Program-made: the position numbers and the translations under genes
Shown: one piece after another, positions 38,741 to 49,419 of the stretch
How the letters are laid out: each line of letters opens with the position of its first letter
Numbering within the stretch: position 1 is the first letter of the stretch
Notes under the pieces: model-generated
Databases searched by the model: none
What the model was told of the DNA's origin: nothing
The model's input: only the letters and a program-made list of their open reading frames with translations
NCBI RefSeq assembly: GCF_000425725.1
Contig: NZ_AUDZ01000013.1
Coordinates: 1-64,000 of the forward strand
Origin: Halomonas halocynthiae DSM 14573
Lineage (GTDB): Bacteria > Pseudomonadota > Gammaproteobacteria > Pseudomonadales > Halomonadaceae
Direction of reading: 5' to 3'
DNA length: 64,000 nt

Positions 38741-38989
38741 TCAGGCGTAAAATTCACCGGGCAAGGAAAGGCCGAGCTGCGCCAGCGGCACGCCTTTAGA
38801 GCCGACGTCTGGCACGTCGGTCATGAAGGCAATATCAAAGCCACGCAGAGAAAGTTCGTTGGACCCATACTCGCTAGCGGCCATCGCTTCTGCCTCAGAC
38901 GCACTACCGGCTCGAAATATACCACCACCAAGATGCAGGTCTTGCCCTTGAGGGCCAATGGCATATACGTCAACAAGAAAAGAGTTCAT
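38741..38989 (-). CDS. Hypothetical small protein, 82 residues
   Basis: An open frame with a mixed alpha/beta-like composition (VDVYAIGPQGQDLHLGGGIF, then a polar helix rich in Ala and Glu, then FDIAFMTDVP). I do not recognise the family. The start is uncertain: GTG at 38998 or ATG at 38989, with GAGAG just before the latter. It is bounded by strong hairpins at 38627-38673 and 39161-39190, which fits an independent gene. The plus-strand overlapping frame looks less protein-like. Confidence 0.5.
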   Translation of the reverse strand: MNSFLVDVYAIGPQGQDLHLGGGIFRAGSASEAEAMAASEYGSNELSLRGFDIAFMTDVPDVGSKGVPLAQLGLSLPGEFYA

Positions 38990-39160
38990 TGCTCTCACAT
39001 CAGTCTAAGTGATTATCTAGACCATGGTAGTAGATAGCAGCCGTATGAAAAGGAAAACAGGATTCCTTTATTGCAACAGTTATGCATCAGCGACATAACC
39101 TGCTCAGCATCAACGCCAACAGTATCCTTAATTGACATATGGTACTCACTCATTACATAC

Positions 39161-39190
39161 AAACAGGGCTGCCAATCGGCAGCCCTGTTT
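39161..39190 (-). terminator. Terminator of the hemCDXY operon
   Basis: AAACAGGGCTGCC (39161-39173) pairs perfectly with 39178-39190 around an AATC loop, 20 bases after the hemY stop. On the minus strand the stem ends in CTGTTTG. Confidence 0.8.
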
Positions 39191-39209
39191 AACTTTCACG
39201 CCGTCTCAA

Positions 39210-40460
39210 TCAGGACGCTTTCTTTGCTTGTGCCGTCACATCTGGAACAGGTTGCGGTAATGCTGGCAGTGAGCTGTCCAACAGCTCAACACTTTGACGA
39301 TAAAACAGTTGACTCTTGTTATGATCGCCAAGGTTAGCATATAGCCGTGCCAGCTCAGCACATACCACGCCGCTGGAGCGTTGCTGTTGGCTCGCTTCAA
39401 AGTACTCTTTCGCCTTATCCCAGTACGCATTACGCAGCGACAGGCGGCCCAGCGTTAAGAGCAGGTCAGGATCATTGGGGCGCTCCTGAAGCCACTTTTC
39501 GCTAGCCGCCAGCTGGCGCTTCGGGTCAACATCCAGCATTCCGTAACACAGAATCAGACGGCTGTCCCAGTGCTCTTTCAGCGCGTGGCGCAGCAGACGC
39601 TCAGCAATACCCTGCTCATTACTCTGCACCAGCGTTTCGGTATACAGCACAATCAAGTCAGTATTGGTACGCAAATGGTCCGGCATATCAGCCCACAGGT
39701 TGCGCACTGTCTCGATACCACTCTCGTCGACAACCCGCGACGCTTGTACAATCAGCTCCCGATAAGCCTGGTACTCAAGCACTTCGCGCTCTTCACGGGA
39801 GATCAACTGTTGAGCAGCAAGCCGAGGCATCAAACGGCGCAAGCCGTCCCAGTCACTCACGCTGATATACGCCTGCTTGAGTTGTTTAAGTACCTGGGGA
39901 TGGTTGGGCAGATGCTGGTCCAGCCGAGTCAACGCTGCCAGCGCTTCCTCATACTGCTGGCGATCAAGCATTAGCTGAGCCTGCATCAACCCCACCGCCG
40001 TATCTGCGCCATCGGTACTGAGGTGCGCGCGCTTAAGCAGGGTATCAGCCTGCTCATAGCGCCCCTGATAATGGGCCGCCAGCGCAGCAGACAGGTAGTT
40101 AACCAATGGTGTGCTCGAATCATCTGCGGCCTTAACCAGTGACTTTTCAGCACGCTTCCAGCGGCCTTCTGCCAGCGCCACCAACCCACGAACAGTGCGG
40201 CGCATTGCCGTACGGTTACGCGACCGGCTATTCCAGGTTCTAAATCGGCTGACCGGATTGATAAAGCGCGACAATAAGCGCAGAGCAAAATGCAGCGCCA
40301 CAAATACGGCCAACAAAAGCACCAAGCCAAACCAGAAAGACGTCTGGTAAGACGTATCACCGACTCGCACTAGCCAGTAGCCTGGCACCGACATCATCAG
40401 CTGACCGAATAACGCGCCGATAACCAGGCCAAAGACAATGATCAGTATCAGCTTTCTCAT
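39210..40460 (-). CDS. hemY: HemY-family heme biosynthesis-associated TPR protein
   Basis: A 416-residue inner-membrane protein. Two hydrophobic segments (residues about 3-25 and 40-65) are followed by a long helical tetratricopeptide-repeat domain, the enterobacterial HemY layout (unrelated to protoporphyrinogen oxidase HemY of Bacillus). It overlaps hemX by four bases (ATGA). Its exact role in tetrapyrrole synthesis is not settled. Confidence 0.88.
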   Translation of the reverse strand: MRKLILIIVFGLVIGALFGQLMMSVPGYWLVRVGDTSYQTSFWFGLVLLLAVFVALHFALRLLSRFINPVSRFRTWNSRSRNRTAMRRTVRGLVALAEGRWKRAEKSLVKAADDSSTPLVNYLSAALAAHYQGRYEQADTLLKRAHLSTDGADTAVGLMQAQLMLDRQQYEEALAALTRLDQHLPNHPQVLKQLKQAYISVSDWDGLRRLMPRLAAQQLISREEREVLEYQAYRELIVQASRVVDESGIETVRNLWADMPDHLRTNTDLIVLYTETLVQSNEQGIAERLLRHALKEHWDSRLILCYGMLDVDPKRQLAASEKWLQERPNDPDLLLTLGRLSLRNAYWDKAKEYFEASQQQRSSGVVCAELARLYANLGDHNKSQLFYRQSVELLDSSLPALPQPVPDVTAQAKKAS

Positions 40461-41905
40461 GCGTTATCTCCCTGGCGGCTGCCGCCCTCGAAACGCTGCT
40501 GAATGAATTGGCCAATCGCCTGTTGAGAACCGCTAATATCGGGCAACTCGGGATGAACCTGCTCTGCGCGCAGCGTCTCGATGTTCTCAACCACCGCTTT
40601 CACCCCAGCGTTGTCCATATCGTAATAGCCACGAATCAGCGTTAGCGCCTTGTTAAGGCTGGCATCGTAAAGTTCTTGCTCCTGTTTGAGCAGCGCCAAC
40701 TGAGACTGCTCAAGCACTAACCTCAAGCTCTGCCGCAGATACGACTCCTGCTCCGGAGAAATCAGGGCCTCAAGTGCCTGGTCATGTTTACGTACAGTAA
40801 CCAGTCCTTTTAGCTCATTACCAAAGGTTGAAAGTTGAGACTGCCAACCGCCAGTAGGTGCCTCTTCAATCGTTGCATCGGCAACAATTTCTTCGATATC
40901 TTGATTCAGCGGCAGCGAGCTGACACGCTCCTGCAAGGCATTTAGCTCTAGGTAAATCCCAGTGCTGTCAACGCGAGGCACTGACTTCAACTCAGCAAGT
41001 TCTGAGGCAATTGCACGACGTACTGGCGTTAAAGCCGGATTATCTGCTTCCTCAAGTCGCTCATCGGCGGTCTGTAGCAGCGCCACCGCACCGACCACAT
41101 CACGCTCTAATTGCAAACGCTGATTAGCCAAGCGCAACAGATAAGCCGCTTCGGCGTGCAGCCAGTCACGCTCATCGGTTTGCTGCTCTTGTGAGAGCTG
41201 CGTCAGCACTTTGTCCAGAGTGCCATTGACGCTGGCACGATAATCACCAAACTCAGCACTGATCTTTTCCAAAGAAGACTGAACTGCCTGATCACGTTGC
41301 TGCTCGCTGTTTTTCAACTCATCTTTCAGCGAGTTCAACGCGGTTTGACTAACCGGCGCATCTGGCAAAGCTGATACCGCTTGGCTTTGGGCGTCTAGCT
41401 TCTGCCAAAGCTGCCAACCGAAATAACCACCGGCAGCGCCCAGAGCAACCGTCAGCACCAGAGCAACAGCACCGGTTTTACTGCCACCACGATGACTGCC
41501 CGCTTGCTGGCTACCACTACCCGAGCCACCCTTTCCGCCGCTATTGGCACTGCCGCTGGCTTTTTTATCGCTCTGCGCAGGTGAACGTTTCTCGGCCGTC
41601 TTTTTTCCTGACGCACTTTTACCTGCAGCGCTTTCGGGCTTAGCTGTCTTGCTGGACGAAGCGGCTTCCGGTGCCGATGCCGCAGGTGTCGCCACCTGAC
41701 TATCAGCAGACTTGCTAGCGTTCTGCTCGTCACGCTTATGGGCGTTACCCGATTTGTTGTACCGACGCGAGCGGCGGCCTGAGGCATTATCTTTTTGAGC
41801 GTTAGCCCCATTACCCGCCTGTGCGTCAGAGGTCGAAGGAGTGCCGTTCTGAACGTCTTCGCTCGGCGCCTGCTTGTCGTCTTGATCGTTGTGTTGCTTA
41901 TTCAT
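40457..41905 (-). CDS. hemX: HemX-family protein
   Basis: A 482-residue membrane-anchored protein. Residues about 1-145 are a low-complexity, Ser/Ala/Lys-rich cytoplasmic tail; a single hydrophobic segment follows (VALVLTVALGAAGGYFGW, about residues 147-165), then a periplasmic coiled-coil region. E. coli HemX has the same topology with a shorter tail. It lies between hemD and hemY in the operon. The protein is not a proven uroporphyrinogen methyltransferase despite older names. Confidence 0.85.
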   Translation of the reverse strand: MNKQHNDQDDKQAPSEDVQNGTPSTSDAQAGNGANAQKDNASGRRSRRYNKSGNAHKRDEQNASKSADSQVATPAASAPEAASSSKTAKPESAAGKSASGKKTAEKRSPAQSDKKASGSANSGGKGGSGSGSQQAGSHRGGSKTGAVALVLTVALGAAGGYFGWQLWQKLDAQSQAVSALPDAPVSQTALNSLKDELKNSEQQRDQAVQSSLEKISAEFGDYRASVNGTLDKVLTQLSQEQQTDERDWLHAEAAYLLRLANQRLQLERDVVGAVALLQTADERLEEADNPALTPVRRAIASELAELKSVPRVDSTGIYLELNALQERVSSLPLNQDIEEIVADATIEEAPTGGWQSQLSTFGNELKGLVTVRKHDQALEALISPEQESYLRQSLRLVLEQSQLALLKQEQELYDASLNKALTLIRGYYDMDNAGVKAVVENIETLRAEQVHPELPDISGSQQAIGQFIQQRFEGGSRQGDNA

Positions 41906-41911
41906 CTGTCA

Positions 41912-42703
41912 CTAGCCCTTTTCGAGATCGTCATGATCAATTTCGGCCGTCTCCGGATCCCTGACGCGTGCTACCGCAGCAGCTAATGCAGCAGGTGTGG
42001 CGCCCGACGCCACAACGGGTAAACGAAACCCTAATTCGCCAGCCAGTGTAGCCAATCGAGAGCTTGACACGATTAGCGGTTGGTTCAAGGCCGCCTTTGA
42101 GCACCATTTTGCCAGATGCTCAAGAATTTCTCCGCTACTCACCACCAAAGCTTGATAGTCACCCGCGGACAGGTGTTGATGCAATCTTGGTGGCGGTGAA
42201 ATCGGCAAACGTCGGTAAACAGCCAGACGGGTTACCTGCGCACCGCGTGCCACCAAGGTGTTAGCAAACAATGTTCTACCGCCTTCACCAGCAACCAGCA
42301 AGACGCGTTCATTATCCAACCGTTGCAACGAGTCTGCCGTAAGCAATGCCTCACTGGTATCCTCACCCGCCTCAGGCGGAGGAATATGCACCTCTACGCC
42401 TAGCAAACGACGTAAGACTTCCGCGGTGGCGGCACCTACCGCATAGTAGTCAATACCGATCGGCATTTGAGGCCAGTAGCGATCTAGCGCCTCAGCCAGG
42501 CACTCAGCCGCAAATGGGCTGACCACCATCACTCGGCGAAAGTGGTCAAAATCAAGCCAGGCGCTACGCATCACCGGCGTTTCTTCCAGCGCCTCAAGCT
42601 GCATCATGTCACCTTGCACCACACTAACGCCAAGCGCAGCAATAGCGTCGACTAAGGGTTTAGCACGAGCGCCAGGGCGACACACCAATACCGGCAGAGA
42701 CAT
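41912..42703 (-). CDS. hemD: Uroporphyrinogen-III synthase
   Basis: A 263-residue cytosolic enzyme that closes and inverts ring D of hydroxymethylbilane to give uroporphyrinogen III. The family is weakly conserved; VCRPGARAKPLVDAIAALG at the start and the VVSPFAAECL and VVSSGEILEHL segments in the two lobes are typical. I chose the ATG at 42703, two bases after the hemC stop; a TTG at 42709 overlapping hemC is possible. Confidence 0.88.
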   Translation of the reverse strand: MSLPVLVCRPGARAKPLVDAIAALGVSVVQGDMMQLEALEETPVMRSAWLDFDHFRRVMVVSPFAAECLAEALDRYWPQMPIGIDYYAVGAATAEVLRRLLGVEVHIPPPEAGEDTSEALLTADSLQRLDNERVLLVAGEGGRTLFANTLVARGAQVTRLAVYRRLPISPPPRLHQHLSAGDYQALVVSSGEILEHLAKWCSKAALNQPLIVSSSRLATLAGELGFRLPVVASGATPAALAAAVARVRDPETAEIDHDDLEKG

Positions 42704-42705
42704 TA

Positions 42706-43638
42706 TCAACCAGCGCCGTAAACCGTTGCGAGAATTTCAGCCGCGCCTTGCTCCAGCAAGTCTTCGGCCACTCGCAACCCTAACGCCTCAGGCTCATGTA
42801 TAGAGCCTCGCCCCTCAGCACGCAGCACCTGCTTGCCGTCTGGAGTCCCAACCAGCGCTCTCAGCCACAGTGTTTGGTCTTCATTCTCGAACACGGCATG
42901 GCCCGCGATGGGTACCTGGCAGCCACCCTCTAGACGGGTATTCATAGCTCGCTCAGCACGCACGCGCGTAGCGGTATGAGGGTCATCCAGCGGCGCCAGC
43001 AGCGCAATCAATTCCGCGTCGTGCATACGGCACTCAATGCCCAGTGCACCTTGGCCACAAGCGGGTAAGCAAACGTCAGGTGGCAGTTCTTGGGCAATGC
43101 GTTCATCAAGCCCCAAGCGCTTAAGACCCGCCGTTGCCAACAAAATCGCATCGTACTCACCAGCATCCAGCTTGCCCAGGCGCGTTTGCACGTTGCCGCG
43201 CAGATCGCGTATTTCTAAATCTGGACGCGCTTCGCGCATCTGCAAGCCACGGCGCAGGCTTGTCGTACCAATTCGCGCGCCCTCAGGTAGCTCATCAAGG
43301 TTGCGGTAATGATTGGATACAAAAGCATCTGTTGGTTCCGCACCCGCCAGAATTACCGAAAGCCCCAAGCTTTCAGGAAAATGCATCGGCACATCTTTCA
43401 TCGAGTGAACCGCGAGGTCAGCGCGCCCATCAAGCATGGCTTCTTCCAGCTCTTTGACAAACAGCCCCTTACCACCAATTTTAGACAGCGGCGTATCCAA
43501 AATTTTATCGCCGCGCGTCACCATCGGCACAAGCTCTACCTGAAGGTCGGGGTGTTCTGCTATCAGGCGGTCACGAATATATTCCGCCTGCCACATAGCC
43601 AATTGGCTCTTTCGAGTAGCAATACGCAAGGTCTGCAC
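42706..43638 (-). CDS. hemC: Porphobilinogen deaminase (hydroxymethylbilane synthase)
   Basis: A 310-residue enzyme that polymerises four porphobilinogens. The dipyrromethane cofactor attaches to Cys240 in [21 protein letters not shown] and [12 protein letters not shown] are substrate-binding motifs. The start is a GTG at 43638 with GGAGAG four bases upstream, matching the family N-terminus ([15 protein letters not shown]); the longer ATG frame has no ribosome-binding site. It heads hemCDXY and is divergent from argH across 253 bases that hold no other gene. Confidence 0.94.
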   Translation of the reverse strand: MQTLRIATRKSQLAMWQAEYIRDRLIAEHPDLQVELVPMVTRGDKILDTPLSKIGGKGLFVKELEEAMLDGRADLAVHSMKDVPMHFPESLGLSVILAGAEPTDAFVSNHYRNLDELPEGARIGTTSLRRGLQMREARPDLEIRDLRGNVQTRLGKLDAGEYDAILLATAGLKRLGLDERIAQELPPDVCLPACGQGALGIECRMHDAELIALLAPLDDPHTATRVRAERAMNTRLEGGCQVPIAGHAVFENEDQTLWLRALVGTPDGKQVLRAEGRGSIHEPEALGLRVAEDLLEQGAAEILATVYGAG

Positions 43639-43891
43639 AAGTCTCTCCCATAGCCGGTACGTCATGAATCGGCACAATTGCCAACGTCCGGTTGATGTGT
43701 TGATTACCCCCATCATAAAGCACCGGAGCGAAACAAGAAAAACCGGTGCACGCAGAACGCTCGATAAAGCCGACACGTTACTCGGCTGAACGACAAGCTC
43801 AAAGCCGTGCGCCAGTCATTCCCCGCTTGCCTGACTCTGATACACTTCTGGCATATTTCCATCTTCACTATTTCGACAGGATACCCGTCAG

Positions 43892-45337
43892 ATGAGCACG
43901 AGTCCTTCCAACACGCAGCCCGACACCAATCAATCCTGGGGCGGCCGCTTCAGCGAACCCACAGATGCCTTTGTTGCCCGCTTCACCGCCTCGGTCGATT
44001 TTGACCGCAAGCTGGCTCTACATGACATCCAGGGCTCGCGCGCCCATGCCACCATGTTGGCACAGGTCGGCGTACTGACGGACGACGAACGAGACGCCAT
44101 TTTGGAAGGGCTAAACGAGGTTCAGGCCGATATTGTGGCGGGTACTTTCGAGTGGTCGGTTGAGCTTGAAGATGTTCACATGAACATTGAAGCGCGGCTA
44201 ACCGACAAAATCGGCATTACCGGCAAGAAGCTACACACTGGCCGTTCACGCAACGACCAGGTAGCCACCGATATCCGCTTGTATCTGCGCGATGAAATCG
44301 ACACGGTAGCCGCTGAGCTGGCACGCTTGCGCCATGGCTTGATCGAGCTGGCCGAGCGTGAGGCCGACACCATCATGCCCGGCTTTACTCACCTGCAAAC
44401 CGCTCAGCCCGTCACATTTGGCCATCACTTGCTGGCTTGGCAGGAAATGCTGAGTCGAGATCATGAACGCCTGCTGGACTGCCGCAAACGCGTCAACGTA
44501 ATGCCGCTAGGCGCTGCTGCACTGGCTGGCACGACCTACCCCATCGACCGCCACATGACCGCTGAGTTACTGGGCTTCGAGCGCCCTGCCGAGAATAGCC
44601 TTGACGCGGTCAGCGATCGTGACTTTGCAATTGAGTTCACAGCCTTCGCCAGCCTGCTGCTGATGCACTTATCGCGCATGAGCGAAGAACTGGTGCTATG
44701 GACCAGCGCCCAATTTGCCTTTATCGATTTGCCTGACCGCTTCTGCACCGGCTCTTCGATCATGCCGCAAAAGAAAAATCCAGATGTGCCAGAGCTCGTA
44801 CGCGGCAAAACTGGGCGTGTTTACGGCCATTTAATGAGCCTGCTGACGCTAATGAAGTCGCAACCCCTGGCCTATAACAAAGACAATCAAGAAGACAAAG
44901 AGCCGCTGTTCGACACTCTGAGCACCGTGCAGGACTGCCTGAAGGCCTTCGCCGACATGATTCCGGCTATCGAGTCCAAGTCTGACAACATGCGCGAAGC
45001 CGCACGTAAAGGCTTCTCTACTGCCACAGATCTGGCTGACTACTTAGTACGTAAGGGCGTAGCCTTCCGCGACGCTCACGACATCGTTGGTCGCTCAGTG
45101 GCTTATGGGTTGCGCGAAGGGAAAGACCTGTCTGATATGAGCCTGGATGAGCTGCGCCAATTCTCAGAAACCATTAGCGACGACGTGTTCGAGGTATTGA
45201 CCCTCGACGGCTCCGTCGCTGCACGTAACCACATTGGCGGCACCGCGCCCAATCAAGTGCGCGCTGCGGCACAGCGTGCTCGGGATGCCCTGGGTGCCAT
45301 AAATTCAGGTGCAACAAATAACGGAGTAACGCGCTGA
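43892..45337 (+). CDS. argH: Argininosuccinate lyase
   Basis: A 481-residue enzyme releasing arginine and fumarate from argininosuccinate. The superfamily signature [12 protein letters not shown] is around residues 289-300, and the N-terminal WGGRFSEP and [13 protein letters not shown] segments are present. It shares one base with the downstream lptM start (TGATG). Divergent from hemC, as in many gammaproteobacteria. Confidence 0.96.
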   Translation: MSTSPSNTQPDTNQSWGGRFSEPTDAFVARFTASVDFDRKLALHDIQGSRAHATMLAQVGVLTDDERDAILEGLNEVQADIVAGTFEWSVELEDVHMNIEARLTDKIGITGKKLHTGRSRNDQVATDIRLYLRDEIDTVAAELARLRHGLIELAEREADTIMPGFTHLQTAQPVTFGHHLLAWQEMLSRDHERLLDCRKRVNVMPLGAAALAGTTYPIDRHMTAELLGFERPAENSLDAVSDRDFAIEFTAFASLLLMHLSRMSEELVLWTSAQFAFIDLPDRFCTGSSIMPQKKNPDVPELVRGKTGRVYGHLMSLLTLMKSQPLAYNKDNQEDKEPLFDTLSTVQDCLKAFADMIPAIESKSDNMREAARKGFSTATDLADYLVRKGVAFRDAHDIVGRSVAYGLREGKDLSDMSLDELRQFSETISDDVFEVLTLDGSVAARNHIGGTAPNQVRAAAQRARDALGAINSGATNNGVTR

Positions 45338-45543
45338 TGCTGCCGAGCGTAACAATTCGCACAATCGCCCTAATAGTTGGTGCGCTGTCGCTCAGCTTGC
45401 TTCTAGCCGCTTGTGGTCAGAAAGGCCCCTTATACCTACCTGACGATAAGGCCGCTGCTGAGCGCTACGGCACGCCTGAGCCGATACAAAACGTTGAAGA
45501 AGAGCCCCCTTCTTCGGCCAACGACAACAAGCGAGACAGCTAG
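45337..45543 (+). CDS. lptM: LPS translocon maturation lipoprotein LptM (YifL)
   Basis: A 68-residue lipoprotein with a lipobox LLAACGQKGPLYLP; the GQKGPLYLP stretch after the Cys is the LptM/YifL hallmark. LptM assists assembly of the LptD/LptE outer-membrane translocon. It starts at the last base of argH and its TAG directly abuts the lysA ATG, so translation is tightly coupled. Confidence 0.92.
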   Translation: MLPSVTIRTIALIVGALSLSLLLAACGQKGPLYLPDDKAAAERYGTPEPIQNVEEEPPSSANDNKRDS

Positions 45544-46815
45544 ATGGACTATTTTGAGTACCGCGACGGCCTCATGTACGCAGAAGAGTTGCCGCTAGAC
45601 CAGATTGCCGAACAATTTGGCACCCCCTGTTATGTGTACTCTCGGGCCACTCTGGTCCGCCACCTTCGTGCTTATAGCGATGCCCTGAGCAGTCATCCGC
45701 ACCTGATCTGCTATGCAGTCAAGGCGAACTCCAATCTCGGCGTACTCAACGTACTGTCACGCCAGGGCGCTGGCTTCGATATCGTGTCAATCGGCGAGCT
45801 CGAACGGGTACTCGCCGCAGGCGGCGACCCTGCCAAAGTGGTGTTCTCTGGCGTGGCCAAGCAGCCGGCCGAGCTAGCTAGGGCGCTAGACGTCGGCATC
45901 AAATGCTTCAATGTCGAATCAACCGCTGAGCTTGAACGCCTGAACAGCGTAGCAGCCAGCCTTGGTAAAGTCGCGCCCGTTTCATTGCGCGTCAACCCAG
46001 ACGTTGACGCTGGCACGCACCCGTATATTTCCACTGGCCTTAAAGACAACAAGTTCGGCATCGCCGTCAGCGAGGCCCGTGATGCTTACCGCCAAGCTAA
46101 CCAAATGGACCACTTGCGCGTCGTCGGCATCGACTGTCATATCGGCTCACAGTTAACCGAACTGCCTCCATTCTTAGATGCACTGGAGCGACTACTCGTC
46201 CTGCTGGACGCCTTGCGCGAAGACGGCATCCACATCGACCACCTAGACTTGGGCGGCGGCCTTGGCGTCACTTACAACGACGAAACCCCACCACACCCTA
46301 GCGAGTACGCCCGAGCATTGCTGGAGCGCCTTTCACGCTGGCCTGGCAGCGAGAAGCTCACCCTGCTACTTGAACCAGGGCGCTCAATTACCGCCAATGC
46401 TGGCGTGCTGCTCACCCGAGTCGAGTTTCTCAAGCCCGGCGAAACCAAGAACTTTGCCATTATCGATGCGGGCCTGAACGACCTAATTCGCCCTGCACTG
46501 TATCAGGCATGGCAGAATATCGTGCCGGTAGATACTCGTTCACCGCGCAACAGCGACCTTTATGATGTCGTAGGCCCCGTGTGCGAGACTGGCGACTTTC
46601 TCGGCAAAGAGCGCGAGCTAGCCATTGCCGCAGGCGACTTACTCGCCGTGCGCTCTGCTGGGGCCTATGGCTTTGTAATGGCATCAAACTACAACAGCCG
46701 ACCGCGTCCACCAGAAGTGATGGTCGACGGTAACAGCGTTCATCTGGTGCGTCGCCGTGAGCGGCTGGACGAGCTGTGGGCTGGCGAGTCGCTGCTGCCC
46801 AACGATGACACCTGA
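45544..46815 (+). CDS. lysA: Diaminopimelate decarboxylase
   Basis: A 423-residue PLP enzyme making lysine from meso-diaminopimelate. The Schiff-base lysine is Lys60 in CYAVKANSN; the phosphate-binding GGGLG is near residue 239 and the dimer-interface CETGDFL near residue 350. The start follows the lptM stop without a gap, and dapF follows 12 bases later. Confidence 0.96.
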   Translation: MDYFEYRDGLMYAEELPLDQIAEQFGTPCYVYSRATLVRHLRAYSDALSSHPHLICYAVKANSNLGVLNVLSRQGAGFDIVSIGELERVLAAGGDPAKVVFSGVAKQPAELARALDVGIKCFNVESTAELERLNSVAASLGKVAPVSLRVNPDVDAGTHPYISTGLKDNKFGIAVSEARDAYRQANQMDHLRVVGIDCHIGSQLTELPPFLDALERLLVLLDALREDGIHIDHLDLGGGLGVTYNDETPPHPSEYARALLERLSRWPGSEKLTLLLEPGRSITANAGVLLTRVEFLKPGETKNFAIIDAGLNDLIRPALYQAWQNIVPVDTRSPRNSDLYDVVGPVCETGDFLGKERELAIAAGDLLAVRSAGAYGFVMASNYNSRPRPPEVMVDGNSVHLVRRRERLDELWAGESLLPNDDT

Positions 46816-46827
46816 CGGGGCATAACA

Positions 46828-47661
46828 ATGCTGCTGTACTTCACCAAAATGCATGGCCTGGGTAATGACTTCATGGTCGTAGACCTGATTACCCAACGTG
46901 CTCGGCTAACCCCTGAGCAAATCAGGGCGCTAAGCCACCGACGCCTAGGCATTGGCTTTGACCAGTTGCTGGTGGTTGAACCACCGCTAAATCCCGACAT
47001 GGACTTTCGTTACCGCATTTACAATGCCGATGGTAATGAAGTGGAAAGCTGTGGCAACGGCGCACGCTGCTTTGCGCGTTTCGTGCGAGACCAACGGCTG
47101 ACCCACAAGAGAGAAATCCATGTTGAGACGGCTGGCGGGCCGTTGACACTGCATGTGGAACAGATCGACCAGATACGCGTTAATATGGGCCAGCCTCTGT
47201 TCACTCCCGCTGCAGTCGCCTTCGATGCCGATCAGGACCGCCTGCTACACGCCCTTGAGGTTAACGGCCAAACGTATCAAATCAGCATAGCGTCTATGGG
47301 TAATCCGCACGCCGTGCTGCGCGTCGACAACGTAGATAGCGCGCCAGTTTCAAGCGTAGGCCCCGCCATTGAGAAGCATCCTCGCTTCGCCAACGGCGTC
47401 AACGTCGGCTTCATGCAGGTGATTTCACCCCAGCATATCCGCCTGCGGGTATTTGAGCGCGGCAGTGGCGAAACCCTAGCTTGTGGCACGGGGGCTTGCG
47501 CCGCCGTAGCTTGCGGTATTCGTCAAGGGTTACTGAAAAGCCCTGTACGCGTAGAGCTGCCCGGCGGCACGTTGGAAATAAGCTGGCCTGGAGAGGATCA
47601 GCCACTGAGCATGAGGGGCCCCGCCGAGCGGGTTTTCAGTGGACGCATCACCCTGAACTGA
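46828..47661 (+). CDS. dapF: Diaminopimelate epimerase
   Basis: A 277-residue PLP-independent epimerase converting LL- to meso-diaminopimelate. The two catalytic cysteines lie in ESCGNGARC (about residue 73) and LACGTGACA (about 220). [12 protein letters not shown] opens the protein. It sits between lysA and the DUF484 gene in the usual gammaproteobacterial order. Confidence 0.96.
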   Translation: MLLYFTKMHGLGNDFMVVDLITQRARLTPEQIRALSHRRLGIGFDQLLVVEPPLNPDMDFRYRIYNADGNEVESCGNGARCFARFVRDQRLTHKREIHVETAGGPLTLHVEQIDQIRVNMGQPLFTPAAVAFDADQDRLLHALEVNGQTYQISIASMGNPHAVLRVDNVDSAPVSSVGPAIEKHPRFANGVNVGFMQVISPQHIRLRVFERGSGETLACGTGACAAVACGIRQGLLKSPVRVELPGGTLEISWPGEDQPLSMRGPAERVFSGRITLN

Positions 47662-47752
47662 GTAAAGCGCGGGCGGCTATATGCGCACTGAGTCACAACA
47701 TGCTAAACGGCTTTCATCAGCGCCAGCTCGCTGGGCAAAAGGAGAGAATCCT

Positions 47753-48478
47753 ATGACACAAACCATTCCAGAACCGCGCAAGACACTGGACCCTGATATG
47801 GTCGCTCAGTGGCTGGCCCGCCATCCCGACTTCTTTGTCGGGCGCGAAGGTCTGCTGCAACAGCTGCGTGTGCCTCACCCAGAAGCTCATGGCGCGATTT
47901 CATTGCTGGAGCGCTTAGTCATTGACCTGCGCCGACGGGCTGAAGCCGCTGAACAACATCTCGAACAGCTACTCGACTCAGCACGGTATAACGAGGCGCA
48001 ATATCGGCGTACCCGCGAACTGGTGGTGGCGCTGATCAGCGCAGAAGATAACGACGCCCTCGCCCAGGCCTTGTCCATCGAGTTGTCTGAACGCTTTCAA
48101 ACACCCAGCGTGGCGCTATGGTGCCCAGCCAGCCTAACCGACCAAGAACCCCAGCCACCCCAGGCGCCCCGTCACATCCTTGACGAACATACCGCCCAAC
48201 GACTCGCCGCCCTATTGGGGGAACGTCACAGCCGCTGTACACGCCTAACGCCCAACGACGCCCAGCGCCTGCTGCCTCATCAGCCCAGGCCAGCCAAGTC
48301 TGGCTCTGCTGCCATTACACGGCTCACGTTAGGAGAACCCTTAGGCTATCTGGTGTTGGCCAGCCCCGACCCTGAGCACTTCAAAGCCAGCATGGACACT
48401 CTCTTTACAGAGTACCTTGGCGACGTGGTATCGCGCCTGTTAGTGCGCTCAACAACAGACCGCCACTCTGCATCATGA
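47753..48478 (+). CDS. DUF484 family protein (YigA-like)
   Basis: A 241-residue cytosolic protein. It has an N-terminal helix, VAQWLARHPDFFVGREGLL, a short coiled coil, and a GAF-like C-terminal domain. The family is nearly always found between dapF and xerC and its role is unknown. GGAGAG lies eight bases before the ATG at 47753, so the longer frame from 47681 is rejected. Its stop overlaps the xerC start (ATGA). Confidence 0.85.
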   Translation: MTQTIPEPRKTLDPDMVAQWLARHPDFFVGREGLLQQLRVPHPEAHGAISLLERLVIDLRRRAEAAEQHLEQLLDSARYNEAQYRRTRELVVALISAEDNDALAQALSIELSERFQTPSVALWCPASLTDQEPQPPQAPRHILDEHTAQRLAALLGERHSRCTRLTPNDAQRLLPHQPRPAKSGSAAITRLTLGEPLGYLVLASPDPEHFKASMDTLFTEYLGDVVSRLLVRSTTDRHSAS

Positions 48479-49419
48479 CCAGCAGCGCAAGCCTTCAAAC
48501 GCTAACCGAGGCTTATCTTGCTGAGCTTGCAGCCACTGCCAGCCCGGCGACTGTAACTGCTTACCGGCGCGACCTAGCCACATTGCTCGATTTTATCGAC
48601 GTCCACGTTGCCCCCCCTGACACACCGTCAGGATCGCAAACAGAAAAAACGCTGAAAGACTCTCTCGATACGCGACTACTGCGCCGCTTCCTTGCCGGTG
48701 AGCGAGCACGAGGCTTATCGCCACGCAGCTTAGCCCGACGCCGGGCCGCCATCTCAGGATTTGCTGAACACCTGCGAGCCCAAGGCTTGCTTGATCATAA
48801 TCCCGCTGCTCTGCTGCGCACCCCCAAACGCCCTGACAGCTTGCCACGCCCCGTAGACGTTGACGCCTTGGGCCAATTTCTGGACAGTCCTCACGATGGC
48901 TCTGTACTGGCATACCGTGATCAGGCCATCCTCGAACTGTTTTATTCCTGCGGACTTCGCTTAGCAGAGCTAAGCAGCATGGAGCTTAGCGACGTTCAAC
49001 CCCAACGCGTACGTGTCATCGGTAAAGGCAACAAGCCTCGCCAAGTGCCGCTAGGCAGCCGCGCGCACCACGCGCTTGAACAATGGCTGACATTGCGCGA
49101 CACCTTGGCAAAAGAAGACGAAAGCGCGCTTTTCGTCAGCCAGCGTGGATACCGGTTAGGGCAACGAGCCATTCAAAAGCGGATGGCTGAGCTGGCTCGG
49201 TCTCGTGGCCTTGGTGAGCATCTGCACCCACACCGCCTGCGCCACTCATTCGCCAGCCACCTCCTGGAGTCCAGCCAAGACCTACGCGCCGTACAAGAGC
49301 TACTGGGTCATGCCAACCTGGCCACCACCCAAATCTACACCCGCCTGGACTGGCAGCAACTAGCCGATACCTATGACGCCACTCATCCTCGCGCTAAGCG
49401 ACAGCGCGAGGATGAATGA
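48475..49419 (+). CDS. xerC: Site-specific tyrosine recombinase XerC
   Basis: A 314-residue recombinase that resolves chromosome dimers at dif together with XerD. The N-terminal SAM-like domain is followed by the catalytic domain: Arg in YSCGLRLAEL, Lys in VIGKGNKPR, HxxR in HPHRLRHSFASHLL and the nucleophile Tyr in LATTQIYTRLD. It is the chromosomal housekeeping gene in its usual context, not an island integrase. Confidence 0.95.
   Translation: MTSSASLQTLTEAYLAELAATASPATVTAYRRDLATLLDFIDVHVAPPDTPSGSQTEKTLKDSLDTRLLRRFLAGERARGLSPRSLARRRAAISGFAEHLRAQGLLDHNPAALLRTPKRPDSLPRPVDVDALGQFLDSPHDGSVLAYRDQAILELFYSCGLRLAELSSMELSDVQPQRVRVIGKGNKPRQVPLGSRAHHALEQWLTLRDTLAKEDESALFVSQRGYRLGQRAIQKRMAELARSRGLGEHLHPHRLRHSFASHLLESSQDLRAVQELLGHANLATTQIYTRLDWQQLADTYDATHPRAKRQREDE

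Noticed and set aside
48475..49419. xerC as an integrase linked to the island
   Set aside because: It is in the conserved dapF-DUF484-xerC-yigB order, more than 13 kb from the island, so it is the housekeeping recombinase.
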